64,000 nt of DNA from Bacteroidales bacterium (GTDB lineage Bacteria; Bacteroidota; Bacteroidia; Bacteroidales; P3), in the NCBI GenBank assembly GCA_017429685.1, contig JAFROL010000020.1, positions 116,624 to 180,623 on the forward strand, in the 5' to 3' direction. A program made the translations under genes and the position numbers. The notes under the pieces were generated by a model that ran no database searches, was not told where the DNA came from, and saw nothing but the letters and a program-made list of their open reading frames with translations. Position 1 is the first letter of the stretch; every line of letters starts with the position of its first letter. Below, piece by piece: positions 18,070-26,727 of this stretch.

Positions 18070-19806
18070 ATGCAATCGAAAAACATACGTCGCCAGAATA
18101 TTTTAGGAATTGTCGCAGCGGTTGCTGTGATTGTTTTTGTCAACATCATAAGCAGTTATCTTTTCACCCGTTTCGACCTTACATCAGAAAAACGCTATAC
18201 GCTGTCGGACAGCACCAAGGATATGCTTAAGGGCATTGACGACGAGGTGATGTTCAGGATATACCTTGACGGTGACGACCTTCCGGCCGAATACCGCCGG
18301 TTCCGTAGCGACATAAAAAATATGCTCGACCAGTTCCGCGCCTACAGTCGCAATATCGAGTATGAATTTGTGGACCCCAACACCTTCAAGACCGATGAAG
18401 AGAAAATGCAGTTCTATCAGACCTTGGTGAAAAAAGGCCTGACGCCAATTCCCGTCACATCGGAAAGCGACGGTGTGCAGAAGCAACAAGTGGTGTATCC
18501 TGCAATGGAAGTCAGCTACAAGGGCCGCGAAACGGCCATACAGCTGCAATCGGCTGGCATCAGCGGCAAATCGACAGACGAAATCATCAACACTTCGGTA
18601 GAGAATCTGGAATACAATTTTGTCACCGCCCTGCACCGCCTTTCGCGCCCCGTGAAAGCGCGAGTCGGTTTCCTGCTGGGACACGGCGAATTGGCCAATA
18701 TCGACATCTACGACATACAGATGTCGCTGGTGGAGGACTATTCGGTAGAGAACGTTATGCTGGACGGCAACGTAAACGCACTGACAGGCCGTGTGCAGAA
18801 TATGAACGATTCGAGTATTCTGATCAACAACAAGTATGATGTGCTTGTTGTCCCTAAACCATTGAAAACCTTCACCGACCAAGACTTGTATATCATTGAC
18901 CAATTTGTTATGTATGGTGGCAAGATATTGTGGCTGGTCGATGCCCTTGATGCCGATATGGACAGCTTGCAGGACAAGCCGCAAACCTTTGCGACCCGTT
19001 TGCCTACCAACCTCGAGGAGATGTTCTTCAATTACGGTGTGCGCATCAATCCAGATCTGGTGATGGACTATCGCTGCAGAGGGATACCGATGATGGGCGC
19101 GGACAACCGTATGAATCTTGTCCCGTGGTATTATTTCCCGACGCTGGTGCCCAATTCGAAGCACCCCATTGTCCGCAATCTTGACGTGCTGAAGACTGAT
19201 TTTATCAGTAGCATAGATTTGATAAACAATGATATTGACAAAACAGTCCTTCTGACCACTTCAGACCACGTACACATAAAGAATGCCCCGGTCAACATAC
19301 AGCTCAGCGACGCAATGATTCAGGTCGACGAGCAACTCTTCAACCGTAGCAATCTGCCTGTGGCCGTGCTGCTTGAGGGTAAGTTCCAGTCGCTATTCCG
19401 CAATCGCCTTGCCACGTCGTTTGCCGAACTTAGCGAGATAGGCTACAAATCGCAATGCGAAAAACCGACACAGATGATTGTCGTGTCGGATGGCGATATG
19501 ATCCGCAACGGAACGAATGTCAGCGACCAAGGGCGCTATCCTTATCCACTTGGCTATGACCGATATACCAATGTCGAGTTTGCCAACAAGACTTTTATAT
19601 TGAATGCCATCAACTATTTGGCAGGCGACGAAGCTATGATAGATGCTCGTCCACGCTCGATAGCCATCCGCAGGCTGGATGTCGCCAAAGTCAAGGATCA
19701 ACGTAAGTATTATCAGTTTGCCAATGTCGTCTATCCGGTTCTTATTGTTTTGGTTCTTGCATCAATAGTGCTCGTTGTCCGTCGTTTCAAGTATAAACAG
19801 AAATAA
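18070..19806 (+). CDS. gldG: GldG-like ABC transporter auxiliary membrane protein
   Basis: The 578-residue protein has an N-terminal membrane helix (about 15-37), a long extracytoplasmic domain of the ABC_transp_aux/DUF4350 type (YDVLVVPKPLKTFTDQDLYIIDQFVMYGGKILWLVD near 255), and a C-terminal helix (about 548-570) followed by a short basic tail. This is the standard topology of GldG. It sits between gldF and a DUF4340-like gene with very short gaps, so the three are one operon. It is likely a structural partner of the GldF permease. Confidence 0.9.
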   Translation: MQSKNIRRQNILGIVAAVAVIVFVNIISSYLFTRFDLTSEKRYTLSDSTKDMLKGIDDEVMFRIYLDGDDLPAEYRRFRSDIKNMLDQFRAYSRNIEYEFVDPNTFKTDEEKMQFYQTLVKKGLTPIPVTSESDGVQKQQVVYPAMEVSYKGRETAIQLQSAGISGKSTDEIINTSVENLEYNFVTALHRLSRPVKARVGFLLGHGELANIDIYDIQMSLVEDYSVENVMLDGNVNALTGRVQNMNDSSILINNKYDVLVVPKPLKTFTDQDLYIIDQFVMYGGKILWLVDALDADMDSLQDKPQTFATRLPTNLEEMFFNYGVRINPDLVMDYRCRGIPMMGADNRMNLVPWYYFPTLVPNSKHPIVRNLDVLKTDFISSIDLINNDIDKTVLLTTSDHVHIKNAPVNIQLSDAMIQVDEQLFNRSNLPVAVLLEGKFQSLFRNRLATSFAELSEIGYKSQCEKPTQMIVVSDGDMIRNGTNVSDQGRYPYPLGYDRYTNVEFANKTFILNAINYLAGDEAMIDARPRSIAIRRLDVAKVKDQRKYYQFANVVYPVLIVLVLASIVLVVRRFKYKQK

Positions 19807-19823
19807 TAGAGAAAATAAAATCG

Positions 19824-20909
19824 ATGAAATCAAGAAAGACACTTATAATCACCATTGCCGTCATTGTACTCGGCATCGCTACCCTTGTTGTTGTCCTCAC
19901 CCGCGGCCGTAGTCGCACATTCAGCCAAGATTTCCAAATTGAGGCTGCTGCCCGTCCGGGTGGTGTAGTGAAAATATATATGGCCGACAAGGAGAACAAT
20001 GAAGTTACGCTCAATTTGGTTGAAGATTCGATGTGGCTTGTCGACGGACAGTTTCCCGCCAGCCAACATATGGTTGATTTGCTGATGCAGACACTCTCGG
20101 AAATGCGTATCCGCAGTCAGGTGAACAAGGCCGCTGCCGAGAACGTCATTCGTCAGATGGCTGCCAAAAGCATTAAGGTAGAGGTTTATTATAAGGATTA
20201 TAGGATCAGTTGGTTCAATGACAAGTTCCGCCTTTTCCCATTCGAAAACTGCCGTGTCTTTTATGTAGGCCACGACACTCAGGATATGATGGCGACATAT
20301 ATGTATCGCGAAGGCGACAAACTTCCATACATCGTCAATATTCCTGGCTTCAGGGGATGTTTGTCGCCTCGTTTTGTAGTGGACCCCTATGCTTGGCGAA
20401 GCCATTCCATTGTCAGTCTGCCTGTCCAGCGTATTGCAAAAATAGAATTGCAGATACCTTCATCGCCAGAAGAATCGTTTTCGATTGAAAGAGAAGGGGA
20501 GGGCTTCGTCTTCAACTTGCTCAATCCGCCACAACGCGTCAACGGCTTTGATACGGCACGTGTGGCCCAACTGCTTTCATCGTTTGTAAACCTCAATTTT
20601 GACGAATACGCCCGTGTTGTCCCGCAGGTCGAGCTGGACACCACTTTCAGCGCAAGTCCACGTACAATTCTTACGGTCAGCGACATCGATGGCAATACTC
20701 GAAGCCTTAAGACTTATATCAAGTATTCAAATCCTGACGATCTTCTTGCAATGCCGGACACGACTATGTATGAAATATTCGACATCAACAGGCTTTATGC
20801 AATACTTGACAATAAAGATACAGTCCTTATCCAATATTATATATTCGACAATATTCTGCAGCCGGCCTCTTTCTTTTTAGGTCGTGAACACACCTATTTT
20901 GCGAGATGA
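19824..20909 (+). CDS. DUF4340-like membrane-anchored protein
   Basis: The 361-residue protein has one N-terminal membrane anchor (about 5-25) and a beta-rich extracytoplasmic region in which the DUF4340 pattern is visible: VTLNLVEDSMWLVDGQFPASQHMVDLLMQTLSEMRI, then internal LPVQRIAKIEL and RVNGFDTARVAQLLSSFVNLNFDEY. DUF4340 genes often follow gldG-type genes, as here (17-base gap), so it probably belongs to the same transporter. Its stop overlaps the surE start in ATGA, giving translational coupling. Confidence 0.8.
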   Translation: MKSRKTLIITIAVIVLGIATLVVVLTRGRSRTFSQDFQIEAAARPGGVVKIYMADKENNEVTLNLVEDSMWLVDGQFPASQHMVDLLMQTLSEMRIRSQVNKAAAENVIRQMAAKSIKVEVYYKDYRISWFNDKFRLFPFENCRVFYVGHDTQDMMATYMYREGDKLPYIVNIPGFRGCLSPRFVVDPYAWRSHSIVSLPVQRIAKIELQIPSSPEESFSIEREGEGFVFNLLNPPQRVNGFDTARVAQLLSSFVNLNFDEYARVVPQVELDTTFSASPRTILTVSDIDGNTRSLKTYIKYSNPDDLLAMPDTTMYEIFDINRLYAILDNKDTVLIQYYIFDNILQPASFFLGREHTYFAR

Positions 20910-21694
20910 GACCCCTGTTTTTGATAACCAACGACGACGGATACCAGTCAAAAGGTATACAGACTCTTGTCAATATTGCCAACGAGCTGGGGGACGTTAT
21001 CGTTATGGCTCCTGAACGAAACTCTTCCGGTTTGGCTCATTCTTTTACTGGCAGCCGTCCGTTGAGGGTTTATACTGTCATTGAAGAAAACAGCCGTAAA
21101 ATATATGCCTGCGATGGTACGCCTGTCGACTGCATCAAAGTATGTACGGAACATTTCTGCCCTCGCAAGCCCGACTTGGTTCTTTCAGGAATAAACCACG
21201 GCAGCAATTCGTCTATCAATGTGCTGTATTCGGGTACTATGGGTGCTGTTATCGAGGCGTCGGTTAGCGGAATGCAGGCTATAGGCTTTTCGCTACTCGA
21301 TTTCAGACCCGACGCCGATTTCGGCCCATCTGTTCCTTATGTAAAAAAAATCATTGAAACGGTTCTTAAAAAAGGACTCCCGCAGCAAGTTGCACTCAAT
21401 GTGAACATTCCCGTTCCTGACGATGGCATTATTCGTGGAATAAAGGTCTGCCGCCAATCGCACGCCCGATGGTTAGACAGCTATGAGAAACGAACAGACC
21501 CTCACGGCAGACCATATTATTGGCTTTCAGGTCGATTTGAATGCAATGACGATGGCGAAGGAACGGACCAGAGAGCACTGCTCGACGGATACGTTTCAAT
21601 AGTGCCGACAACAACCGACTATACGCATTTTATGCAAATGCAAGCTGTCAAGGACATCTTTCCAGAAGGCGATAATAACAGACATATAATATAG
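20906..21694 (+). CDS. surE: 5'/3'-nucleotidase SurE
   Basis: The 262-residue metal-dependent phosphatase dephosphorylates nucleoside monophosphates and is linked to stationary-phase survival. Visible residues are the N-terminal LITNDDGYQSKGI metal site, APERNSSG near residue 38, CDGTPVDCIKV near 72 and LSGINHGSN near 94. The start ATG overlaps the previous stop (ATGA), consistent with coupled translation in the gldF-lpxB run. Confidence 0.96.
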   Translation: MRPLFLITNDDGYQSKGIQTLVNIANELGDVIVMAPERNSSGLAHSFTGSRPLRVYTVIEENSRKIYACDGTPVDCIKVCTEHFCPRKPDLVLSGINHGSNSSINVLYSGTMGAVIEASVSGMQAIGFSLLDFRPDADFGPSVPYVKKIIETVLKKGLPQQVALNVNIPVPDDGIIRGIKVCRQSHARWLDSYEKRTDPHGRPYYWLSGRFECNDDGEGTDQRALLDGYVSIVPTTTDYTHFMQMQAVKDIFPEGDNNRHII

Positions 21695-21724
21695 ATTGTT
21701 AATTCCTTAAAATTGTAGTGCAAA

Positions 21725-22015
21725 ATGAAAACCCTCATTAAAAAAGATACAATTGGCGCAGGTATTCTGTTGGCCCTTGGTTCGGAAGCAGTTACTGCAT
21801 TGTTACTTACGGTTGGCCTGCTACTGGCAGGTCTACCTGTCGGTGACCATATCCGTTGGTATGCTGTATGCTTTGTGGCTCCTTTGCTTTTATTGCGACA
21901 CTGTGCAAAAAAGGGCGATACTCCGATGGTCACCAAGACTGTCATTGTAGTCTTTTTTGTTACTTTTATAATATATATGTATTTGTTGTTCAGATTTAAA
22001 GCCATAGTCTTGTGA
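21725..22015 (+). CDS. Small two- or three-helix membrane protein
   Basis: The 96-residue hydrophobic protein has membrane segments near residues 12-35, 44-58 and 70-90, with positively charged loops (RHCAKKGD). No family was recognised. Its stop overlaps the GTG start of lpxB in GTGA, and it follows surE by 30 bases, so it is part of the operon. The conserved spacing argues that it is a real gene. Confidence 0.75.
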   Translation: MKTLIKKDTIGAGILLALGSEAVTALLLTVGLLLAGLPVGDHIRWYAVCFVAPLLLLRHCAKKGDTPMVTKTVIVVFFVTFIIYMYLLFRFKAIVL

Positions 22016-23160
22016 AGTATTACATTATATCTGGCGAAGCCTCTGGCGACCTCCACGGAGCCAATCTTATGCGTGCCATCCTGAAGCGGCAGCCGGATGC
22101 CAATATCCGTTTTTGGGGTGGCGATCGGATGGCTCAGGTGGCGGCATCGTCGACCTCTGTGGTTCAAGTGCGCCACATACGCGACTTGGCCTTTATGGGC
22201 ATTGTAGAAGTGCTGTCTCATCTGGGGACCATCACTGGTAACTTACGATTTTGCAAGGAAGACATTATAAATTTCGAGCCCGACGTGATGGTCTTTATCG
22301 ACTATCCTGGTTTCAACCTCAAAATAGCCAAATTCACCCACAGCAGAGGCATTCGCAACGTATATTATATTTCACCGCAAATATGGGCGTGGAAGAAAGG
22401 TCGCATTCGTCCTATGCGACGCGACCTCGACAAACTGTGTTACATACTGCCGTCTGAAAGAGCGTTCTATGCCCGCAACAGCTTCCCTCAGGCCGTATAT
22501 GTGGGACATCCATTGCTCGACGAAGTGGAACGATATCGCAGTAATGCTACCGTCAAATCACAACATCCGTCCACTGATTGCACAAAAAACATAGCCCTAT
22601 TGCCTGGCAGCCGCAAACAGGAATTGCGACGTATGCTGCCTGTAATGTTCAAACTAGCACAACGTCACCCCGAATATCACTTTACCATAGCCGCTATGTC
22701 GCTAATTGGTAAAGATTTCTACGAAAAATATCTGCCGTCGGCCCTAACTAACCTCGAGCTGGTTTTCGATAGTACATATGGTATTCTTCAAAATTCGTAT
22801 GCCGCTGTTGTCTGTTCCGGAACTGCCACTCTTGAAACAGCATTATTCCGTGTGCCACAGGTGGTTTGCTACCAGTGCAACCGAATATCTGCATTCATAG
22901 CACGTATCCTAATTGGCAACAGTATTAAATACATATCGCTGGTCAACCTTATTGCCGATAGTCCTGTTGTCAAGGAGTTAATACAGAGCGATTTTAACGA
23001 CGATGTGCTTGACAGCGAATTTGCTGCTGTCACTACCGACACCAAAAACCGTCAGCGAGTACTTGACGGATATGACCGTATGATTCAAATACTTGAAGGT
23101 CCTGGTGCCTCGGATCGAACAGCTGAAATAATCATCCAGGTTGCGAATTCGTTGAAGTAA
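22012..23160 (+). CDS. lpxB: Lipid-A-disaccharide synthase
   Basis: This 382-residue GT19 enzyme joins UDP-2,3-diacylglucosamine and lipid X on the inner membrane surface. Motifs are the N-terminal YYIISGEASGDLHGANLM, PDVMVFIDYPGFNLKIAK near 93, ISPQIWAWKKGRI near 120, and in the C-half LLPGSRKQELRRMLP and SGTATLETALF. The start is GTG, overlapping the previous gene by 4 bases. It is the only lipid A gene in the window and closes the operon. Confidence 0.96.
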   Translation: MKYYIISGEASGDLHGANLMRAILKRQPDANIRFWGGDRMAQVAASSTSVVQVRHIRDLAFMGIVEVLSHLGTITGNLRFCKEDIINFEPDVMVFIDYPGFNLKIAKFTHSRGIRNVYYISPQIWAWKKGRIRPMRRDLDKLCYILPSERAFYARNSFPQAVYVGHPLLDEVERYRSNATVKSQHPSTDCTKNIALLPGSRKQELRRMLPVMFKLAQRHPEYHFTIAAMSLIGKDFYEKYLPSALTNLELVFDSTYGILQNSYAAVVCSGTATLETALFRVPQVVCYQCNRISAFIARILIGNSIKYISLVNLIADSPVVKELIQSDFNDDVLDSEFAAVTTDTKNRQRVLDGYDRMIQILEGPGASDRTAEIIIQVANSLK

Positions 23161-23259
23161 GAACGGAATGAACGTTTGTAATACCCCATAATTTACCTTA
23201 ACTCCAGTTTGTCCAAAGCCACTTAATCCTCGTTGCTTATTATAAATTCTCAACTCATA

Positions 23260-24588
23260 ATGAAGCGTCTGTTTTTTCTCCTGTTTTTCTTGGCCTTAAC
23301 AATGGCGTCAAATGCCGAGCGTGTTAAAATACGTCTGTTTTCGAACAATAATATAGAGGCACTTTATGTCTCTTTTGATCTGGGTCTCTATGACCTGTAT
23401 GCTTCCGACACCCTATTGCTGGAAAAATCGCTGGGCGAAGGTATGACAGTCGAACTTTTACCCTCGGCATCTAACGTAAAGGTCTCTGTCAATGGCTATG
23501 AATATGGTGTTTTCAAGCAAGTCACGCTGCGCGCTACTGATACAGCCTGCATTTTGTGTCTCAACCCCAAAGGTGTCAAACAGCGCACCTATGAAGGCAA
23601 CCTGGTCATTTCGGCATACGACGCACGAAACCTGCGAATAATCAACGATGTGGATTTTGAGACATATCTGGCTGGAGTTGTCCAGTCGGAAATCTATGGA
23701 CAGCAGAGCGACATATTCCGAATTCAGGCCACCATTTCGCGAACTTGGGCACTGCGCAATATGGGTAAACATAAGACCGACGGATTTAATTTTTGCGACT
23801 ATGTACACTGCCAGGCCTATCAAAACCGCTGTGTCAGGCCCGACATTATGCTTGGCACTATGCAGTCCTCCGGCGAGACCATCGTCGATGCCGACGGCAA
23901 GTTGATCGACACTCCCTTCCACTCAAATTCTGGTGGCGAAACTGCCAATTCAGAGGATGTATGGCGCAGTGCACTGCCATACCTGCGTTCGGTTCAGGAC
24001 ACTTTCTCGTTTCGTATGCGCCAGTCGAACTGGACCAAAGTAATCCCTAAAGACAAATGGCTCAACTATTTCGCCAAGACTCACAAACTCAATACCCAAG
24101 ATCCTGATGTCCGCAACACCCTGCTCACTTTCGAGCAACAACATAGAAAAGCTAAAATACTTGGAGTTCCACTGACACGAGTCCGTACCGATTTCAAACT
24201 AAAGTCGACGTTTTTCACCGTTACTACTGATGACAAGTCGGGCGACGTCGTCCTCAAAGGGCACGGCTATGGGCACGGAGTCGGACTTAGCCAGGAGGGC
24301 ACAATTCGAATGGTCTCTCTCGGCATAAGCTATGATTCCATCATTCGCCATTACTATACTGGTGCCAGCATCCATCACGACGACAGGGTCTCGGAACGCT
24401 ATGTGGAACACTTCGTCACTGAAATTTCCAAGATTATCGAAGAGGACAAGGCTAATCCAGGCAAAGTAAAATCAAAAAAAGACGACTGGCTTGGAAAACT
24501 GTTCCGGGTCCGCGACAGAATGGATCGCGAGGAGGAATACGACGCCTCCAAACAAGAGATGGAATCGGACTGGAAAATTGAATGGTGA
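23260..24588 (+). CDS. SpoIID/LytB-domain exported protein
   Basis: The first ATG of a clear signal peptide (MKRLFFLLFFLALTMASNA) is chosen as start; upstream in-frame codons add no credible sequence. The 442-residue protein contains a SpoIID domain (about 120-385) with VDFETYLAGVVQSEI, RTWALRN, FHSNSGGETANSEDVW and the closing GHGYGHGVGLSQEG motif. SpoIID proteins are lytic transglycosylases or amidase enhancers acting on peptidoglycan, and in this phylum they are unrelated to sporulation. The C-terminal 50 residues are highly charged. A terminator hairpin follows. Confidence 0.9.
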   Translation: MKRLFFLLFFLALTMASNAERVKIRLFSNNNIEALYVSFDLGLYDLYASDTLLLEKSLGEGMTVELLPSASNVKVSVNGYEYGVFKQVTLRATDTACILCLNPKGVKQRTYEGNLVISAYDARNLRIINDVDFETYLAGVVQSEIYGQQSDIFRIQATISRTWALRNMGKHKTDGFNFCDYVHCQAYQNRCVRPDIMLGTMQSSGETIVDADGKLIDTPFHSNSGGETANSEDVWRSALPYLRSVQDTFSFRMRQSNWTKVIPKDKWLNYFAKTHKLNTQDPDVRNTLLTFEQQHRKAKILGVPLTRVRTDFKLKSTFFTVTTDDKSGDVVLKGHGYGHGVGLSQEGTIRMVSLGISYDSIIRHYYTGASIHHDDRVSERYVEHFVTEISKIIEEDKANPGKVKSKKDDWLGKLFRVRDRMDREEEYDASKQEMESDWKIEW

Positions 24589-24627
24589 TTGGTTGATAAT
24601 TACCGTTCTAATGGTTGCGTAAGCTGC

Positions 24628-24676
24628 GGGAACTCATTTTCTTTTTTGAAAATGGGCTCCCTTTTCGTTTTTTTTT
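24628..24676 (+). terminator. Rho-independent terminator after the SpoIID gene
   Basis: The 14-base arms GGGAACTCATTTTC (24628-24641) and GAAAATGGGCTCCC (24648-24661) pair with one mismatch and one wobble around a T6 loop, and are followed by a long T run. Confidence 0.8.
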
Positions 24677-24677
24677 G

Positions 24678-24685
24678 TAAATTTG
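24678..24685 (+). promoter_or_regulatory. -7 box of dnaX
   Basis: TAAATTTG fits TAnnTTTG, directly after the terminator T run and 26 bases before the dnaX ATG. No -33 box is seen at the normal distance. Confidence 0.5.
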
Positions 24686-24711
24686 CATTTTCAAATAAAG
24701 TATAGCTGTTT

Positions 24712-25830
24712 ATGCAAAACTTCATAGTATCAGCACGTAAATATCGTCCTGCAACTTTCGACAGCGTCGTCGGACAGTCGCACATTACCACCACGCTAAA
24801 AAACGCTATCCGCAGTGGACAACTTGCACAAGCTTTTTTGTTCTGCGGACCGCGTGGCGTCGGTAAAACAACCTGCGCTCGTATTCTCGCAAAAACCATC
24901 AATTGTACTAATCCAACAGCAGAAATGGAGGCCTGCGGCGAATGTGAGTCTTGCCGCTCCTTCAACAGTGGCCAGTCGATGAACATTTTTGAGCTTGACG
25001 CCGCCTCCAATAATTCCGTTGATGATATCCGATCGCTGGTCGAGCAGGTTCGCATTCCTCCCCAGACGGGACGCTACAAGGTTTATATCATCGATGAGGT
25101 GCATATGCTGTCGCCATCAGCTTTCAACGCTTTCCTTAAAACCCTTGAGGAACCACCAGCCTACGCCAAATTCATCCTTGCCACAACCGAGAAACACAAA
25201 ATCATACCTACAATCCTCTCTCGCTGTCAGGTGTTCGACTTCAAACGAATTGAAACTCCCGACATCGTGAATCATCTTGAATATGTCGCTTCAAAGGAAG
25301 GTGTGACATACGAGCCCGAAGCCATTCAGATTATAGCCCGTAAGGCGGAAGGCGGATTGCGTGATGCGCTCTCGACTTTCGACCAATTAGTAAGTTTTAC
25401 GGCAGGCAACTTGACCAAACAACGCTGTCTCGAAAATCTTAATATGCTCGACAGCGATTATTATTTCCGCTTTGTCGACATTTTCCGCAACGGCGATGTC
25501 GCGAATGCCTTGATTCTCTATCAGGAAATAATCGATAAGGGGTTTGACGGTCAACATTTCATTACAGGCCTGACCGAACATCTGCGCAACCTGATGGTCG
25601 CCAGCGACCCAGCCACACATCGTCTCCTTGATGCTTCCGATGTACAGCGTCAGCAGTATGCACAACAGTCGATGTCGTGCGGATTGGCTTTGATAATGAA
25701 ATATCTTGAGATTTCCTCTGACTATGAATACCGTTTCCGCGATGCCAACAATAAACGTCTCTTTGTTGAAGTGGCATTGATGAAGATGGCCGCCGTTGTC
25801 AAAAACCTGCAGCCCCAAACGGCAGGATAG
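24712..25830 (+). CDS. dnaX: DNA polymerase III gamma/tau subunit, N-terminal clamp-loader part (ends at in-frame TAG)
   Basis: The 372-residue product covers the AAA+ clamp-loader ATPase. It shows the Walker A FCGPRGVGKTTCARILA near residue 44, a four-cysteine zinc module (CTN, CGECESC), Walker B IDEVHMLS near 126, LATTEKHKIIPTILSRCQ with the SRC arginine finger, and domain III up to about 365. It stops at TAG (25828-25830). The same frame then stays open for another 780 bases and encodes the tau tail. The product therefore resembles a gamma form. Either this is a nonsense mutation or sequence error, or two products are made on purpose. Confidence 0.93.
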   Translation: MQNFIVSARKYRPATFDSVVGQSHITTTLKNAIRSGQLAQAFLFCGPRGVGKTTCARILAKTINCTNPTAEMEACGECESCRSFNSGQSMNIFELDAASNNSVDDIRSLVEQVRIPPQTGRYKVYIIDEVHMLSPSAFNAFLKTLEEPPAYAKFILATTEKHKIIPTILSRCQVFDFKRIETPDIVNHLEYVASKEGVTYEPEAIQIIARKAEGGLRDALSTFDQLVSFTAGNLTKQRCLENLNMLDSDYYFRFVDIFRNGDVANALILYQEIIDKGFDGQHFITGLTEHLRNLMVASDPATHRLLDASDVQRQQYAQQSMSCGLALIMKYLEISSDYEYRFRDANNKRLFVEVALMKMAAVVKNLQPQTAG

Positions 25831-26610
25831 ATTGCAAGAGCGCCTGAGGCGGAACATAAAACCAACAATGGACCTGCTACGGTCGCGACGGCATCCAGTG
25901 CCGCCAATGAGACTGTTTCTTCCAGCAAAAAGCCAGATACAGCCATTGCACAACATCCGACTGCCGATATTGCAAACAATTCCGACAAGACGAGCAGAGA
26001 TGATGAAACGTCAGTCGAACCTCACGATAGCGTTGCGGAAAACAGTTCGACTGATAATGTTTCAAGGCAGGAAAACACCCCCTTGGAAAAGAATGTCAAC
26101 ACAGAAGTGCACTCCGAAATTGATGAAGCACAACCTCAAGAAGAAGCAAAGCCCTCACGATTAGGTATTCCGCAAAGGCGTTTTACCAGCATTTCGATTA
26201 GCGACGTTCAGCAAAACAAACCACTCGTGAGTCTCGAAAACCGTGAGGTGGAAACCCTTACACAGCAACGTCTCGAAGACTTGTGGAACGAATTGTTGGT
26301 CAAATATCAGGATGATGAGAAATTCTGCGCACTACTGGCCGACAAAAAAGTTGAACTTAAAAGTCAGAACCTTTTCACCATCCAAGTCCCCAATCTCTTC
26401 TTCGATTCCCAGTTCCGCGACTATCAGGGACGTATTCTGGGATTTCTGCGCGAGATGACAGGAAATGAGGCTCTGCAATTCAAAGTCGTTGTCGTAGTTG
26501 AACAAGTGGAGAAGAGAGCCTATATGCCACGCGAGAAATTCGATGAATTGTTAAAAGTGAACCCCGCCATCCTCTCGTTGCGAAAACTCTTCCCCGATAT
26601 TGACTTTTAA
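25831..26610 (+). pseudogene. dnaX: dnaX C-terminal (tau-specific) part, in frame after the TAG
   Basis: Starting at the codon after the TAG, the dnaX frame continues uninterrupted for 259 codons. The first 90 or so are a Ser/Thr/Glu-rich linker (ANETVSSSKKPDT, NNSDKTSRDDETS). Then comes a folded tail with LTQQRLEDLWNELLVKYQDDEKF and a terminal NPAILSLRKLFPDIDF, typical of Bacteroidota tau C-termini. No ATG occurs early in this frame; TTG 26083 or GTG 26107 would be the candidate starts if translated alone. With the TAG read as an amino acid the full protein would be 632 residues, a normal length. Confidence 0.75.
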
Positions 26611-26727
26611 TAATTTATACAATCAGCATAATCAACATACATAATTACTGTTTCCTAATAAAAATGATTTATATTCTATATGTATAATCCACATTTTAAT
26701 GCTTTATTTTTCAAATTTTAATATACA

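Noticed and set aside
25796-26164. Frameshift explanation for dnaX (frame +1 after position 25800)
   Set aside because: The alternative frame is Arg/Pro-rich nonsense, while frame 0 continues with sensible tau sequence after the TAG. No slippery run is needed.
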